From Spirochaetaceae bacterium (GTDB lineage Bacteria; Spirochaetota; Spirochaetia; Treponematales; Breznakiellaceae): a stretch of 7,694 nt of DNA. A model generated the notes under the pieces. It was given only the letters and a program-made list of their open reading frames with translations. It had not been told where the DNA came from and did no database searches. The DNA lies in the NCBI GenBank assembly GCA_031258615.1, contig JAIRMP010000217.1, positions 1 through 7,694 on the forward strand, in the 5' to 3' direction. The translations under genes and the position numbers were made by a program. Shown piece after piece: positions 1 through 4,977 of the stretch. The first letter of the stretch is position 1; every line of letters begins with the position of its first letter.

Positions 1-161
1 CAGGGTTTGACGAACCGCTGGAAGAAAACATGGTCATCGCGCTGGAACCGAAAAAAGGAGTTAAACACATCGGCCTTTCCGGGGTGGAGGACACCTACAT
101 CGTAAAGGAAGGCGGCGCCCGCTGCGTTACAGGTGGTGGCCGCGGTATAATCCGGGTGTGA
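1..161 (+). CDS. M24-family metallopeptidase (Xaa-Pro aminopeptidase type), C-terminal end only
   Basis: The frame starting at base 3 is open from the window edge to a TGA at 159-161 and gives 52 residues. The visible tail contains ENMVIALEPKKG followed by GVEDTYIV and ends in a T-G-G-G-R-x-I-I-x-V segment. This is the usual end of the pita-bread fold of M24 peptidases (aminopeptidase P, prolidase and relatives). In that family the Glu of the ALEP segment and the Glu of the GVEDTY segment are the last two ligands of the dinuclear metal centre, and both are present (visible residues 15 and 29). The protein would be a cytosolic metallopeptidase that removes N-terminal residues ahead of proline or cleaves X-Pro dipeptides. 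The exact substrate cannot be told from the tail. The N-terminus lies before the window. A creatinase-like non-peptidase member of the fold remains possible. Confidence 0.82.
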   Translation, partial: GFDEPLEENMVIALEPKKGVKHIGLSGVEDTYIVKEGGARCVTGGGRGIIRV

Positions 162-187
162 CGGCCGCTTCCCGCCGGTGAGAGGCT

Positions 188-208
188 GCAAGCCGCTTTG
201 CGGCTTGT
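188..208. terminator. Hairpin between convergent genes, probable bidirectional terminator
   Basis: CAAGCCGC (189-196) and GCGGCTTG (200-207) form a perfect 8-bp stem with a TTT loop. A G-T wobble at 188/208 can extend it. It sits between the stop of the M24 peptidase (161) and the stop of the minus-strand methyltransferase (208-210), where a shared terminator is expected. The following T-tract is poor on both strands, so intrinsic termination is likely but not certain. Confidence 0.55.
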
Positions 209-972
209 CATTTGCGAAAGCGGGCGACGTACATGGGGCCCGCGCCGCCTGCGGCATCCGGCAGTATGATCCTGCCGTAGTCCGTATCCTCGCCCTCACG
301 GAAATCGGGCCTGTCCTGACTCACTCTGCCGCCGTACTTGGCTGCCAGGCGCGCCGCGACACCGTCGTTTTCGTCAACGGAAAGCGCGCAGGTTGAGTAC
401 ACCAGGCAGCCGCCCTCCTTTAGCAGCAGAAAAGCCGCCGACAGCAGCGCCCACTGCCTTTTCGCAAGGAAACGGGGGCGGGCGGGAGTCCATTTTGCCA
501 AATACTTTTTGTTTGAAAGAACGTGGCGCTCGCTTGAACAGGGGGCGTCAAGCAGTATGCCGTCAAAACGTCCATGTTCGGCCTTTTTTGCCGCCAGCGC
601 CGCTGCGTCAAAGCCGGATACGGCCACCCTGCCCCTCGTTTCCGCGTCAAGATGCCCGTTCAGCACATTGACAAGGCGTCTGCGGCGGGCAGAGGACGGT
701 TCGTTTGCAAGGATTCTTACAGATGCGGCGCTTTCCGACACGAGGACAAGCGTCTTCCCGCCCGGCGCGGCGCAGGCATCCAGCAGGAGGCCCTCCGGCG
801 GCAGCCGGAGGGAACGGGCCGCCAACACGGAGGCGTAGTCCATCAGGTACGGAGTCCCCGCCGCCGGCGTGTAAGGCTGCCGCCTGGCCGGTTCGAGCAG
901 CGCCGCCTTGAGTCCGTCCCAACGGCCGCCGTACAGGGCGCGGTAGTAAACATCGAATTCTTTTTCGCTCAC
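208..972 (-). CDS. RsmB/NOP2/NSUN-family RNA (cytosine-5) methyltransferase
   Basis: This is an S-adenosylmethionine-dependent enzyme that would methylate C5 of cytosine in rRNA or tRNA. Numbering the longest open frame (275 aa from a TTG at 1035), motif I DACAAPGGKT is at 86-95, motif IV DAPCS at 163-167 and motif VI YSTC at 213-216. Cys216 is the expected nucleophile and Cys166 the release cysteine, and both are intact. No N-terminal NusB-like domain (as in RsmB) or C-terminal PUA-like extension (as in RsmF) is present, so it is a compact NSUN4-like form. I prefer the GTG at 970-972 (254 aa): it starts just before the FDVYYRALYGGRW segment and avoids overlap with the small upstream ORF. The 21 extra residues from TTG look unconserved. 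Neither start has a good Shine-Dalgarno sequence. The target cytosine cannot be assigned. Confidence 0.85.
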   Translation of the reverse strand: MSEKEFDVYYRALYGGRWDGLKAALLEPARRQPYTPAAGTPYLMDYASVLAARSLRLPPEGLLLDACAAPGGKTLVLVSESAASVRILANEPSSARRRRLVNVLNGHLDAETRGRVAVSGFDAAALAAKKAEHGRFDGILLDAPCSSERHVLSNKKYLAKWTPARPRFLAKRQWALLSAAFLLLKEGGCLVYSTCALSVDENDGVAARLAAKYGGRVSQDRPDFREGEDTDYGRIILPDAAGGAGPMYVARFRK

Positions 973-988
973 GTCTATAGGAAGTGTT

Positions 989-1183
989 TTACACCGGGCG
1001 GGCGCAAATGGCAAGGGCCCGGGCGCTATTCTCAAGGGCCTGCGGGTGAATAGTGAACAGTGACACTTTCAGTAATTCCCCCTGACGGGTAAAAATACCG
1101 CCCTTGCCCCGCTCCAGCGTTATATCGGCATTGGTGATTTCTTCATCGAGAGCGGTTGCTTCTTCTTCGGTCATTCTTGCCAT
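989..1183 (-). CDS. Small unrecognised protein, possibly a truncated antitoxin-like ORF
   Basis: A 64-residue ORF starts at ATG 1181-1183 behind an A-rich leader without a clear Shine-Dalgarno sequence. Its first 40 residues are acidic and helix-prone (MARMTEEEATALDEE...), with a GIFTRQGELLKV segment. They remind me of short antitoxin-like proteins found as multiple copies in treponemes, but this is recollection, not a search result. The last 22 residues (FTIHPQALENSARALAICARPV) read like translated intergenic DNA, and the underlying bases hold short GTGAACA-type repeats near 1045-1065. The ORF ends 16 bases before the preferred GTG start of the methyltransferase, so the two could be cotranscribed. 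It may be a real short gene, or the 5' half of a longer one cut and fused to foreign sequence. No function is assigned. Confidence 0.4.
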   Translation of the reverse strand: MARMTEEEATALDEEITNADITLERGKGGIFTRQGELLKVSLFTIHPQALENSARALAICARPV

Positions 1184-1207
1184 TTTCTTTTTCTATAAAT
1201 CAAGTTT

Positions 1208-1226
1208 ATTCTGCCTTGGGGTTTAA
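1208..1226. repeat. Short direct repeat, copy 1
   Basis: The 19-base word ATTCTGCCTTGGGNTTTAAT-type (G at the variable base, final T at 1226/1227 region) occurs here and again 80 bases downstream at 1288-1306 with C at the variable base. Each copy runs directly into a hairpin-forming stretch. It is noncoding as far as can be seen. Confidence 0.6.
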
Positions 1227-1244
1227 TGCGAAGCAGTAAACCCC
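1218..1244. repeat. Inverted repeat forming a long hairpin
   Basis: GGGGTTTA (1218-1225) pairs with TAAACCCC (1237-1244). Inside it TGC (1227-1229) pairs with GCA (1233-1235) across a GAA loop, with one A/G mismatch. This gives a nearly continuous 11-bp stem. No T-run follows on either strand, so it does not look like a simple intrinsic terminator. Confidence 0.6.
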
Positions 1245-1270
1245 CCATATGATAAATTTCTTTACAGAAC

Positions 1271-1287
1271 GAGCCTCGTAGAGGCTC
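1271..1287. repeat. Perfect 7-bp inverted repeat
   Basis: GAGCCTC (1271-1277) and GAGGCTC (1281-1287) flank a GTA loop. The hairpin ends next to the second copy of the ATTCTGCCTTGGG direct repeat. It is one of several hairpins in this gene-free stretch and no T-run follows it. Confidence 0.6.
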
Positions 1288-1306
1288 ATTCTGCCTTGGG
1301 CTTTAA
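1288..1306. repeat. Short direct repeat, copy 2
   Basis: Second copy of the 19-base word at 1208-1226, differing at one base (C for G after CTTGGG). It lies between the hairpin at 1271-1287 and the nested hairpin at 1309-1361. Confidence 0.6.
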
Positions 1307-1308
1307 TA

Positions 1309-1361
1309 CCCCGCCGCAAATTTTATTTGTGCGCAAACTTGTTTGCGCGCTTGCGGCGGGG
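1309..1361. repeat. Nested inverted repeats forming a compound hairpin
   Basis: CCCCGCCGCAA (1309-1319) pairs perfectly with TTGCGGCGGGG (1351-1361), an 11-bp outer stem. Inside it GCGCAAAC (1331-1338) pairs perfectly with GTTTGCGC (1341-1348) over a TT loop. An unpaired A/T-rich strand (1320-1330) separates the stems on one side and two bases on the other. There is no T-run on either side. The 1184-1557 interval that contains it holds this, the smaller hairpins, the direct repeats, the PIN remnant and the palindromic repeat, but no convincing gene. Confidence 0.65.
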
Positions 1362-1368
1362 AAGCTCA

Positions 1369-1398
1369 TTATTCAACTTTAATATTCGCCGCAAGCAT
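1369..1398 (-). pseudogene. Remnant of a PIN-domain gene: first eight codons only
   Basis: Bases 1375-1407 match 2946-2978 at 32 of 33 positions. At 2946-2978 this stretch carries the start of a PIN gene. Here the minus strand reads GGAG (1401-1404), then ATG at 1396-1398 and codons for MLAANIKV, and then the match ends at 1375. The frame continues with GAA and a TAA (1369-1371). The conserved catalytic start (YLDxCC) that should follow is missing. The palindromic repeat lies upstream at 1408-1490, exactly as in the other copy. The simplest reading is that a third toxin cassette once stood here and everything past its eighth codon was deleted or replaced. Confidence 0.65.
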
Positions 1399-1407
1399 AG
1401 CTCCAAT

Positions 1408-1490
1408 CTCTTCTCTCTGTGCTTTCCCTGACCACCACCCGCTCCGCCGCATCAGTAACTTACCTGCCGCGCCAGGCCGGCGGCCTGGCG
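1408..1490 (-). repeat. GC-rich palindromic repeat upstream of PIN cassette, copy A
   Basis: This 83-base block aligns without gaps to 3001-3083 with only a few substitutions. Its inner 51 bases (1438-1488) also match 2235-2285 with one difference. It contains the short near-palindrome GTAACTTAC (1456-1464 region) and ends in a strong hairpin: an 11-bp stem (1468-1478 with 1482-1492) around a GGC loop, centred on GCCAGGCC/GGCCTGGC. Each copy lies upstream of a PIN gene or PIN remnant on the minus strand. Strand is given relative to those genes. Confidence 0.8.
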
Positions 1491-1557
1491 CGCTGTCTGG
1501 CTTCTCTGAGCGCCGTCAGCCTCGCTGCCCGGGCCGCCTTAAAAGCCGCCATGCCTG

Positions 1558-1758
1558 TTATTCGTTATTTTTGTAACTTTTCATCGCTAAACTGCTCAGT
1601 TCTTTAACAGACATATTATTAAATAAGTCTTTTTGCCACTCCGTATAATCAAAAGGCTCGCGATTGATGAGCGAAATAAATTTTTCTGCTTCAACCTTGC
1701 CTAGATTATTGACCAGCACCTGCATACCCATATTACGTAAAACAGCATCTGTGTGCAT
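1558..1758 (-). CDS. Small partner of a PIN-domain toxin, probable antitoxin
   Basis: This 66-residue protein is preceded by GGAGG inside the last codons of the PIN gene, ten bases before its ATG (1756-1758). Its start lies only five bases after the PIN stop, so the two genes form one transcriptional and probably coupled translational unit. The core GMQxLxxxLGxVxAEKFISLxxREPFDYTxW (residues 11-41) is shared with the paralogue at 2305-2517. No classical DNA-binding antitoxin signature (ribbon-helix-helix, AbrB, Phd or Xre) is visible, and the protein is short and charged. Similar small proteins beside PIN genes are familiar to me from other bacteria, which supports a role as the toxin's inhibitor, but the function here is inferred from context. 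Gene order is toxin first, the reverse of most VapBC pairs. A DNA-binding or RNA-binding partner role is also possible. Confidence 0.72.
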   Translation of the reverse strand: MHTDAVLRNMGMQVLVNNLGKVEAEKFISLINREPFDYTEWQKDLFNNMSVKELSSLAMKSYKNNE

Positions 1759-1763
1759 ATTCT

Positions 1764-2192
1764 TTATTCCTCCATTACCTCAATAAAATCAATAGGGTTT
1801 ATTATCTTAAGCCCTTTCACCTGCGCATGCAATAATTTCTTGTCCGTTGTTATAAAATAATCAACCCCGGACTGCACCGCACAAGCTACATGCAGAGCAT
1901 CCTTTGTTCTAATACCGAGCTTATACAAGCCCTCGGCAAATTCTAGTATCTGCCTATTTTCCGTACAAAAAACTTTGGCAACCTCTTTCCAATCCTTGAT
2001 GGCATTGCGCCTTTCCTCGTATGGATTGTTATTGTTTTCGTATTCTAAAACATAAGACCATACCAACTCATAATTACCTGTAAGGATTTCTTGCTGTATA
2101 AATAATTTTGCTTCAGTTTCAAGTTTAACTCTGAGCTGACTCTGGTCATCATACGGCCTTTTAAAACAACAAACGTCCAAATAAATCCTCAT
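1764..2192 (-). CDS. PIN-domain ribonuclease, VapC-like toxin
   Basis: This 142-residue protein is nearly a bare PIN domain, the metal-dependent nuclease fold of VapC toxins, which usually cut tRNA or rRNA. Candidate acidic site residues are Asp6 (IYLDVCC), Glu52 in SYVLEYEN (or Glu50), Asp98 (KDALHVACA) and Asp117 (ITTDKKLL), all in the expected order. The segment CCFKRPYDDQSQLRVKLETEA marks a distinct PIN subfamily also seen in the broken copy at 2514-2969. The ATG at 2190-2192 lies only five bases after a TATAAT box, so the mRNA may be leaderless, and no Shine-Dalgarno sequence is present. The partner gene follows after five bases. Codons are visibly more A/T-rich than those of leuA or the methyltransferase, suggesting acquisition by transfer. 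The enzyme appears intact, and its RNA target is unknown. Confidence 0.85.
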   Translation of the reverse strand: MRIYLDVCCFKRPYDDQSQLRVKLETEAKLFIQQEILTGNYELVWSYVLEYENNNNPYEERRNAIKDWKEVAKVFCTENRQILEFAEGLYKLGIRTKDALHVACAVQSGVDYFITTDKKLLHAQVKGLKIINPIDFIEVMEE

Positions 2193-2197
2193 AACTA

Positions 2198-2206
2198 ATT
2201 ATACCA
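2198..2206 (-). promoter_or_regulatory. Extended -10 promoter of the intact PIN operon
   Basis: On the minus strand the bases read TGGTATAAT, a consensus -10 hexamer (2198-2203) with the TG extension. No convincing -35 hexamer is found at 16-18 bases upstream, as is usual for extended -10 promoters. Transcription would begin at or within a base or two of the PIN start codon (2192). Confidence 0.6.
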
Positions 2207-2234
2207 TAGCAACTGCCCCGCATTTTTCGCCAAC

Positions 2235-2285
2235 CCCGCTCCGCCGCATCAGTAACTTACCTGCCGCGCCAGGCCGGTGGCCTGG
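2235..2285 (-). repeat. GC-rich palindromic repeat upstream of PIN cassette, copy B (short)
   Basis: These 51 bases match 1438-1488 with one difference (T for C in the hairpin loop). The hairpin GCCAGGCC-GGT-GGCCTGGC spans 2268-2286 and is followed on the plus strand by TTTTT (2287-2291), so in this copy it also has the form of an intrinsic terminator for plus-strand transcripts. The outer part of the repeat seen in copies A and C is missing. It separates the intact PIN operon from the partner gene of the next cassette. Confidence 0.78.
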
Positions 2286-2304
2286 CTTTTTGGCAAGAAA
2301 CTAA

Positions 2305-2517
2305 TTATCCGCCGCTTGCTCGCTGCGCAGCGTGTAATTTCATGGCTTCCGAGCTTATTTCCTCAACGGTCTGTCCGGCGAAAAGATTGCCTCGCCGCCA
2401 CCGCGTATAATCAAAAGGTTCGCGCAAAACCAAAGAGATAAATTTCTCCGCGTCTACATTGCCCAGTCTTGCGATCAACGCCTGCATACCAGTATTCATT
2501 AATACAGTGTCATTCAT
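2305..2517 (-). CDS. Small partner of a PIN-domain toxin, paralogue of the 1558-1758 protein
   Basis: This protein has 70 residues from ATG 2515-2517. A longer frame opens at 2538, but AAGGAG lies nine bases before the 2517 start and the paralogue aligns only from there. The core GMQALIARLGNVDAEKF is followed by ISLxxREPFDYTxW, nearly identical to the 66-residue partner of the intact toxin. The tail is different and more basic. Its ATG overlaps the TGA of the upstream PIN reading frame (ATGA), the arrangement of a translationally coupled pair. The upstream PIN gene carries a nonsense codon, so this gene now looks like an orphan, and coupling from the prematurely stopped frame should be weakened. 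No damage is seen in the partner itself. It may still inhibit the intact neighbouring toxin, though that is inference. Confidence 0.7.
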   Translation of the reverse strand: MNDTVLMNTGMQALIARLGNVDAEKFISLVLREPFDYTRWRRGNLFAGQTVEEISSEAMKLHAAQRASGG

Positions 2518-2969
2518 TTTTTTTGTTCTCCTTCCCATACTTTAATAAACTCTACCGGATCAACTATGCGTATTTTATTCGTCTTATATTTCAATATCTC
2601 GTCATCTGTCGTACTAAAAAAGTCCGCTCCGGCGCTAATCGCACAGGACACATGCAAAGCATCCACGGGCTCCAGTCCGAATTTTATTATTTCTCCCGCA
2701 GCCTTTAGTATTATATCATTTTCTATGATTGTCTGGCCGGCATAGCGTGCAAACTCTGCTATAGATGTCCGCCTGTTTTCATAAGGATTTTTATGATTTT
2801 ATAAAGCGGATACATAAGACCACACTAGCTCAATTTCATGATTAACGATTAATGACTGCACGTATAATTTAGCCTGTGTTTCCAAAGCAATACGCAATTG
2901 GGTTTGGTCATCAAACGGCCGATTGTAACAACAGTTGTCTAAATAAACTTTAATATTCGCCACAAGCAT
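2514..2969 (-). pseudogene. PIN-domain toxin gene inactivated by one in-frame stop codon
   Basis: Reading the minus strand from ATG 2967-2969 gives a 152-codon frame with no frameshift and a single internal TAA at 2799-2801. Before the stop it encodes YLDNCCYNRPFDDQTQLR and LETQAKLYVQ, closely matching the intact paralogue. After the stop it continues with NPYENRR, DALHVSCAISAGADFF and STTDDEIL, keeping the later PIN residues. The stop replaces the codon aligned with Glu52 of the intact PIN, where GAA to TAA would be one substitution, so the truncated product lacks half of the active site. GGAG lies at 2972-2975, two bases before ATG. A GTG two codons later (2961-2963) has better spacing. The little other damage suggests a recent loss, unless the stop is a sequence error. 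Confidence 0.82.
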
Positions 2970-3000
2970 AGCTCCAATGAAAATCGGAATTCTTACAACT

Positions 3001-3083
3001 CTCTTCTCTCCGTGCTTTCCCTGACCACCACCCGCGCCGCCGTATCAGTAACTTACCTGCCGCGCCAGGCCGGCGGGCTGGCG
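3001..3083 (-). repeat. GC-rich palindromic repeat upstream of PIN cassette, copy C
   Basis: This block aligns over its full 83 bases with 1408-1490. The GCCAGGCC/GGCCTGGC hairpin is degraded here by one substitution (GGGCTGGC on the right arm). Between it and the conserved PIN start region (2946-2978) are 22 bases (2979-3000) that copy A lacks. It lies upstream of the broken PIN gene. Confidence 0.78.
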
Positions 3084-3116
3084 GCGTTTGCTGACGAATA
3101 TTGCCCCACCCGCCCC

Positions 3117-3338
3117 CTACCTTTCGCCGCCGGTGGCGTAAGATTTGGTAAAAATGCTGTATCGCGGATCACTAGGAACACGCGCAAGAGCTGTGCGGTC
3201 GCCTGTCAATACTGCATTCTGAATATGCCTGAATATTTCAGGAGACAAAGCATATTCATAACCCTCAAGCACAGCTTCTCCAAAATCGGCATTGCTGTTA
3301 CGGACTGAAAAACATCTTGCGTATATACCCATCAGCAC
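3117..3338 (-). CDS. Unrecognised small ORF, possibly a gene fragment
   Basis: A GTG at 3336-3338 opens a 73-residue frame ending at 3117-3119. I do not recognise the product (MLMGIYARCFSVRNSNADFG...). It has mixed hydrophobic, acidic and aromatic residues in a protein-like pattern and no signal peptide or membrane span. The same frame stays open upstream to a TAA at about 3386 and reads GFGVFYESPTRANYD, which also looks protein-like but offers no ATG. That suggests the 3' part of a longer gene whose start was lost. There is no good Shine-Dalgarno sequence before 3338. The stretch 3339-3532 beyond it shows no other convincing gene or site. Confidence 0.3.
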   Translation of the reverse strand: MLMGIYARCFSVRNSNADFGEAVLEGYEYALSPEIFRHIQNAVLTGDRTALARVPSDPRYSIFTKSYATGGER

Positions 3339-3517
3339 ATCGTAATTTGCTCTAGTTGGGCTTTCATAAAAGACACCGAATCCAGTTTACTCCAAGCCCG
3401 CCGGCAATGCAACACGCAAGGGCTGGCAAAATTTAGGGTGTAATCAGGCAATAGCGCAATGCGACATCTTGTCAAAATGTATAGGTCATGGGACGCGCAC
3501 TATTGATAGGCATGAAC

Positions 3518-3522
3518 GGAGG
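3518..3522 (+). promoter_or_regulatory. Shine-Dalgarno GGAGG that decides the aminotransferase start
   Basis: GGAGG lies ten bases before a TTG at 3533-3535 and 19 bases before the ATG at 3542. The frame's earlier ATGs (3488 and 3512) lie upstream of it and have only weak AGG-type matches. This supports initiation at 3533. Confidence 0.45.
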
Positions 3523-3532
3523 CGATATAATT

Positions 3533-4834
3533 TTGTACATTATGGATGCTCTCGCAGTTGAATTGAATAACATACTCGAAGGAACGGCGGCGTGGCGGCT
3601 GCTTTCCGGTTTTGGGAAACGGATATACTTTCCCCGCGGCATAATAGCGCAGAGCGGCGAGGCTAAAAAGGCGGCGGCGAAAGCTAACGGAACGATAGGG
3701 ATGGCGTTTTCGAACGGGAAGCCCATGCTGCTCCCCGGCTTCAGGCGCTATGCGCCTGATTTCGAGCCGGAGGAGACCGTGGCCTATGCGCCTACCGCCG
3801 GCAACGAAAGGCTGCGCGAGCTGTGGAAAAGTATGCTTTTACAGAAAAATCCGTCGTTGGATGCGGATCGTATCTCGCTTCCTGTCGTTACGCCCGGTAT
3901 AACCGCAGGCATCTCTTACGCGGCGGAACTTTTTTTGGATGCGGGACAGACGATTCTGTCCGCTGAGCCGGCCTGGGACAACTACCGGCTGATCTTTGAA
4001 GAACGGTGCGGCGGCATCATGCACGGAGTTAAGTTTTTTGACAGTGAGGGGCGGCTTAACATCCCCGGTATCAGGGGCGCCATACTGGAAGAGGCAAAAA
4101 GCGGCTCCGTCCGTATCATCTTCAACTTTCCGAACAATCCTTCCGGGTACTCGCCCACCAATACCGAAGTAGACGCGCTTGTTGATTCTGTGAACGAGGC
4201 CGCCTCATGCGGAGCGGACGTGCTTGCGATCTGTGACGACGCTTACTTTGGTTTTTTTTACGAAAATGACGTCTGCAAAGAGTCGATTTTCAGCCGGCTT
4301 GCCGGCCTGCACGAACGTGTGCTGGCGGTAAAAACAGACGGCCCCACGAAAGAGGACTACAGTTGGGGCTTCCGGCTCGCGATGGTAACGCTGGGTTCAA
4401 AAGGATTGCGGAGGGAACATTTCGACGCGCTTGTAACAAAGCTGACAGGTTCTATCCGGTCATCCGTTTCATGCGCAAACACATTTGCCCAGTCGCTATT
4501 CCTTAGAGTTTGCGGCGATGAATCAACAGACGCGCAAAAGAGCGCTTTTTTTAACATTTTGAAGGAGCGGTATGCGGCGGTAAAACAGTTTACCGAGGCG
4601 CATAAAAGCCACCCGCGCCTGACCCCGCTGCCGTTTAATTCCGGCTATTTCATGTGCCTGCGCTGTGATGGGCTGGACGCGGACAAGCTGCGCCGCCGGC
4701 TGCTGGAAAAACACGGTATAGGCACGATAGCGTTTGGCAGTGAATACCTTCGCGTAGCGTTTTCCAGCATAGAGAAGGAACTGCTCCCGGAAGTTTTTGC
4801 CGCGATTTACGACACGGCCCTTGAGTCTTTCTAA
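3533..4834 (+). CDS. PLP-dependent aminotransferase, class I/II (fold type I)
   Basis: This cytosolic enzyme would transfer an amino group through pyridoxal phosphate. Numbered from the TTG start (433 aa), it shows PAWDNY at about 146-151 (the aromatic that stacks on the cofactor ring), NFPNNPSG at 198-205, DDAYFGFFY at 235-243 and DGPTKEDYSWGFR at 269-281. Lys273 is the probable Schiff-base lysine and Arg281 a phosphate or substrate ligand. The lysine sits in a GPTK context rather than the SxxK of aspartate aminotransferases, a feature of a separate group I know from Firmicutes and spirochaetes. Conserved sequence begins around MDALAVELN (ATG 3542). Upstream starts at 3488 and 3512 lie in the same frame but before the Shine-Dalgarno sequence. 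No neighbour tells the substrate. A role in amino acid metabolism is likely; an acidic, aromatic or branched-chain preference cannot be assigned. Confidence 0.85.
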   Translation: MYIMDALAVELNNILEGTAAWRLLSGFGKRIYFPRGIIAQSGEAKKAAAKANGTIGMAFSNGKPMLLPGFRRYAPDFEPEETVAYAPTAGNERLRELWKSMLLQKNPSLDADRISLPVVTPGITAGISYAAELFLDAGQTILSAEPAWDNYRLIFEERCGGIMHGVKFFDSEGRLNIPGIRGAILEEAKSGSVRIIFNFPNNPSGYSPTNTEVDALVDSVNEAASCGADVLAICDDAYFGFFYENDVCKESIFSRLAGLHERVLAVKTDGPTKEDYSWGFRLAMVTLGSKGLRREHFDALVTKLTGSIRSSVSCANTFAQSLFLRVCGDESTDAQKSAFFNILKERYAAVKQFTEAHKSHPRLTPLPFNSGYFMCLRCDGLDADKLRRRLLEKHGIGTIAFGSEYLRVAFSSIEKELLPEVFAAIYDTALESF

Positions 4835-4977
4835 CGTGATGATCCGCATTGCGCTTTAGACCGCAATCCGCAGACACTTTGGAGGGGCCGCCTCTCTTTT
4901 CTACATTTGTAACACGGAATTTTGTTCCGCAATATTGGCTATTTACATTACTGTCAATATTTACCGATATTTGATCT

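Noticed and set aside
338..1053. Several long plus-strand open frames opposite the methyltransferase gene
   Set aside because: They are antisense frames kept open by high GC content. Their translations are Arg/Pro/Ser-rich without domain signatures, while the minus-strand frame holds all methyltransferase motifs.
2268..2291. Perfect hairpin followed by TTTTT as a terminator of a plus-strand gene
   Set aside because: No plus-strand gene ends upstream of it. The hairpin belongs to the palindromic repeat, and only this copy happens to be followed by T residues, so it is described as part of the repeat.
1408..3083. CRISPR-like array
   Set aside because: There are only three repeat copies, 700-800 bases apart, with coding genes between them and no short regular spacers or cas genes.
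4835..4977. Terminator or riboswitch between the aminotransferase and TPR genes
   Set aside because: Only weak short stems are present (GGAGG/CCTCT near 4881 and CGGAA/TTCCG near 4915). Neither is strong enough to report as a feature.
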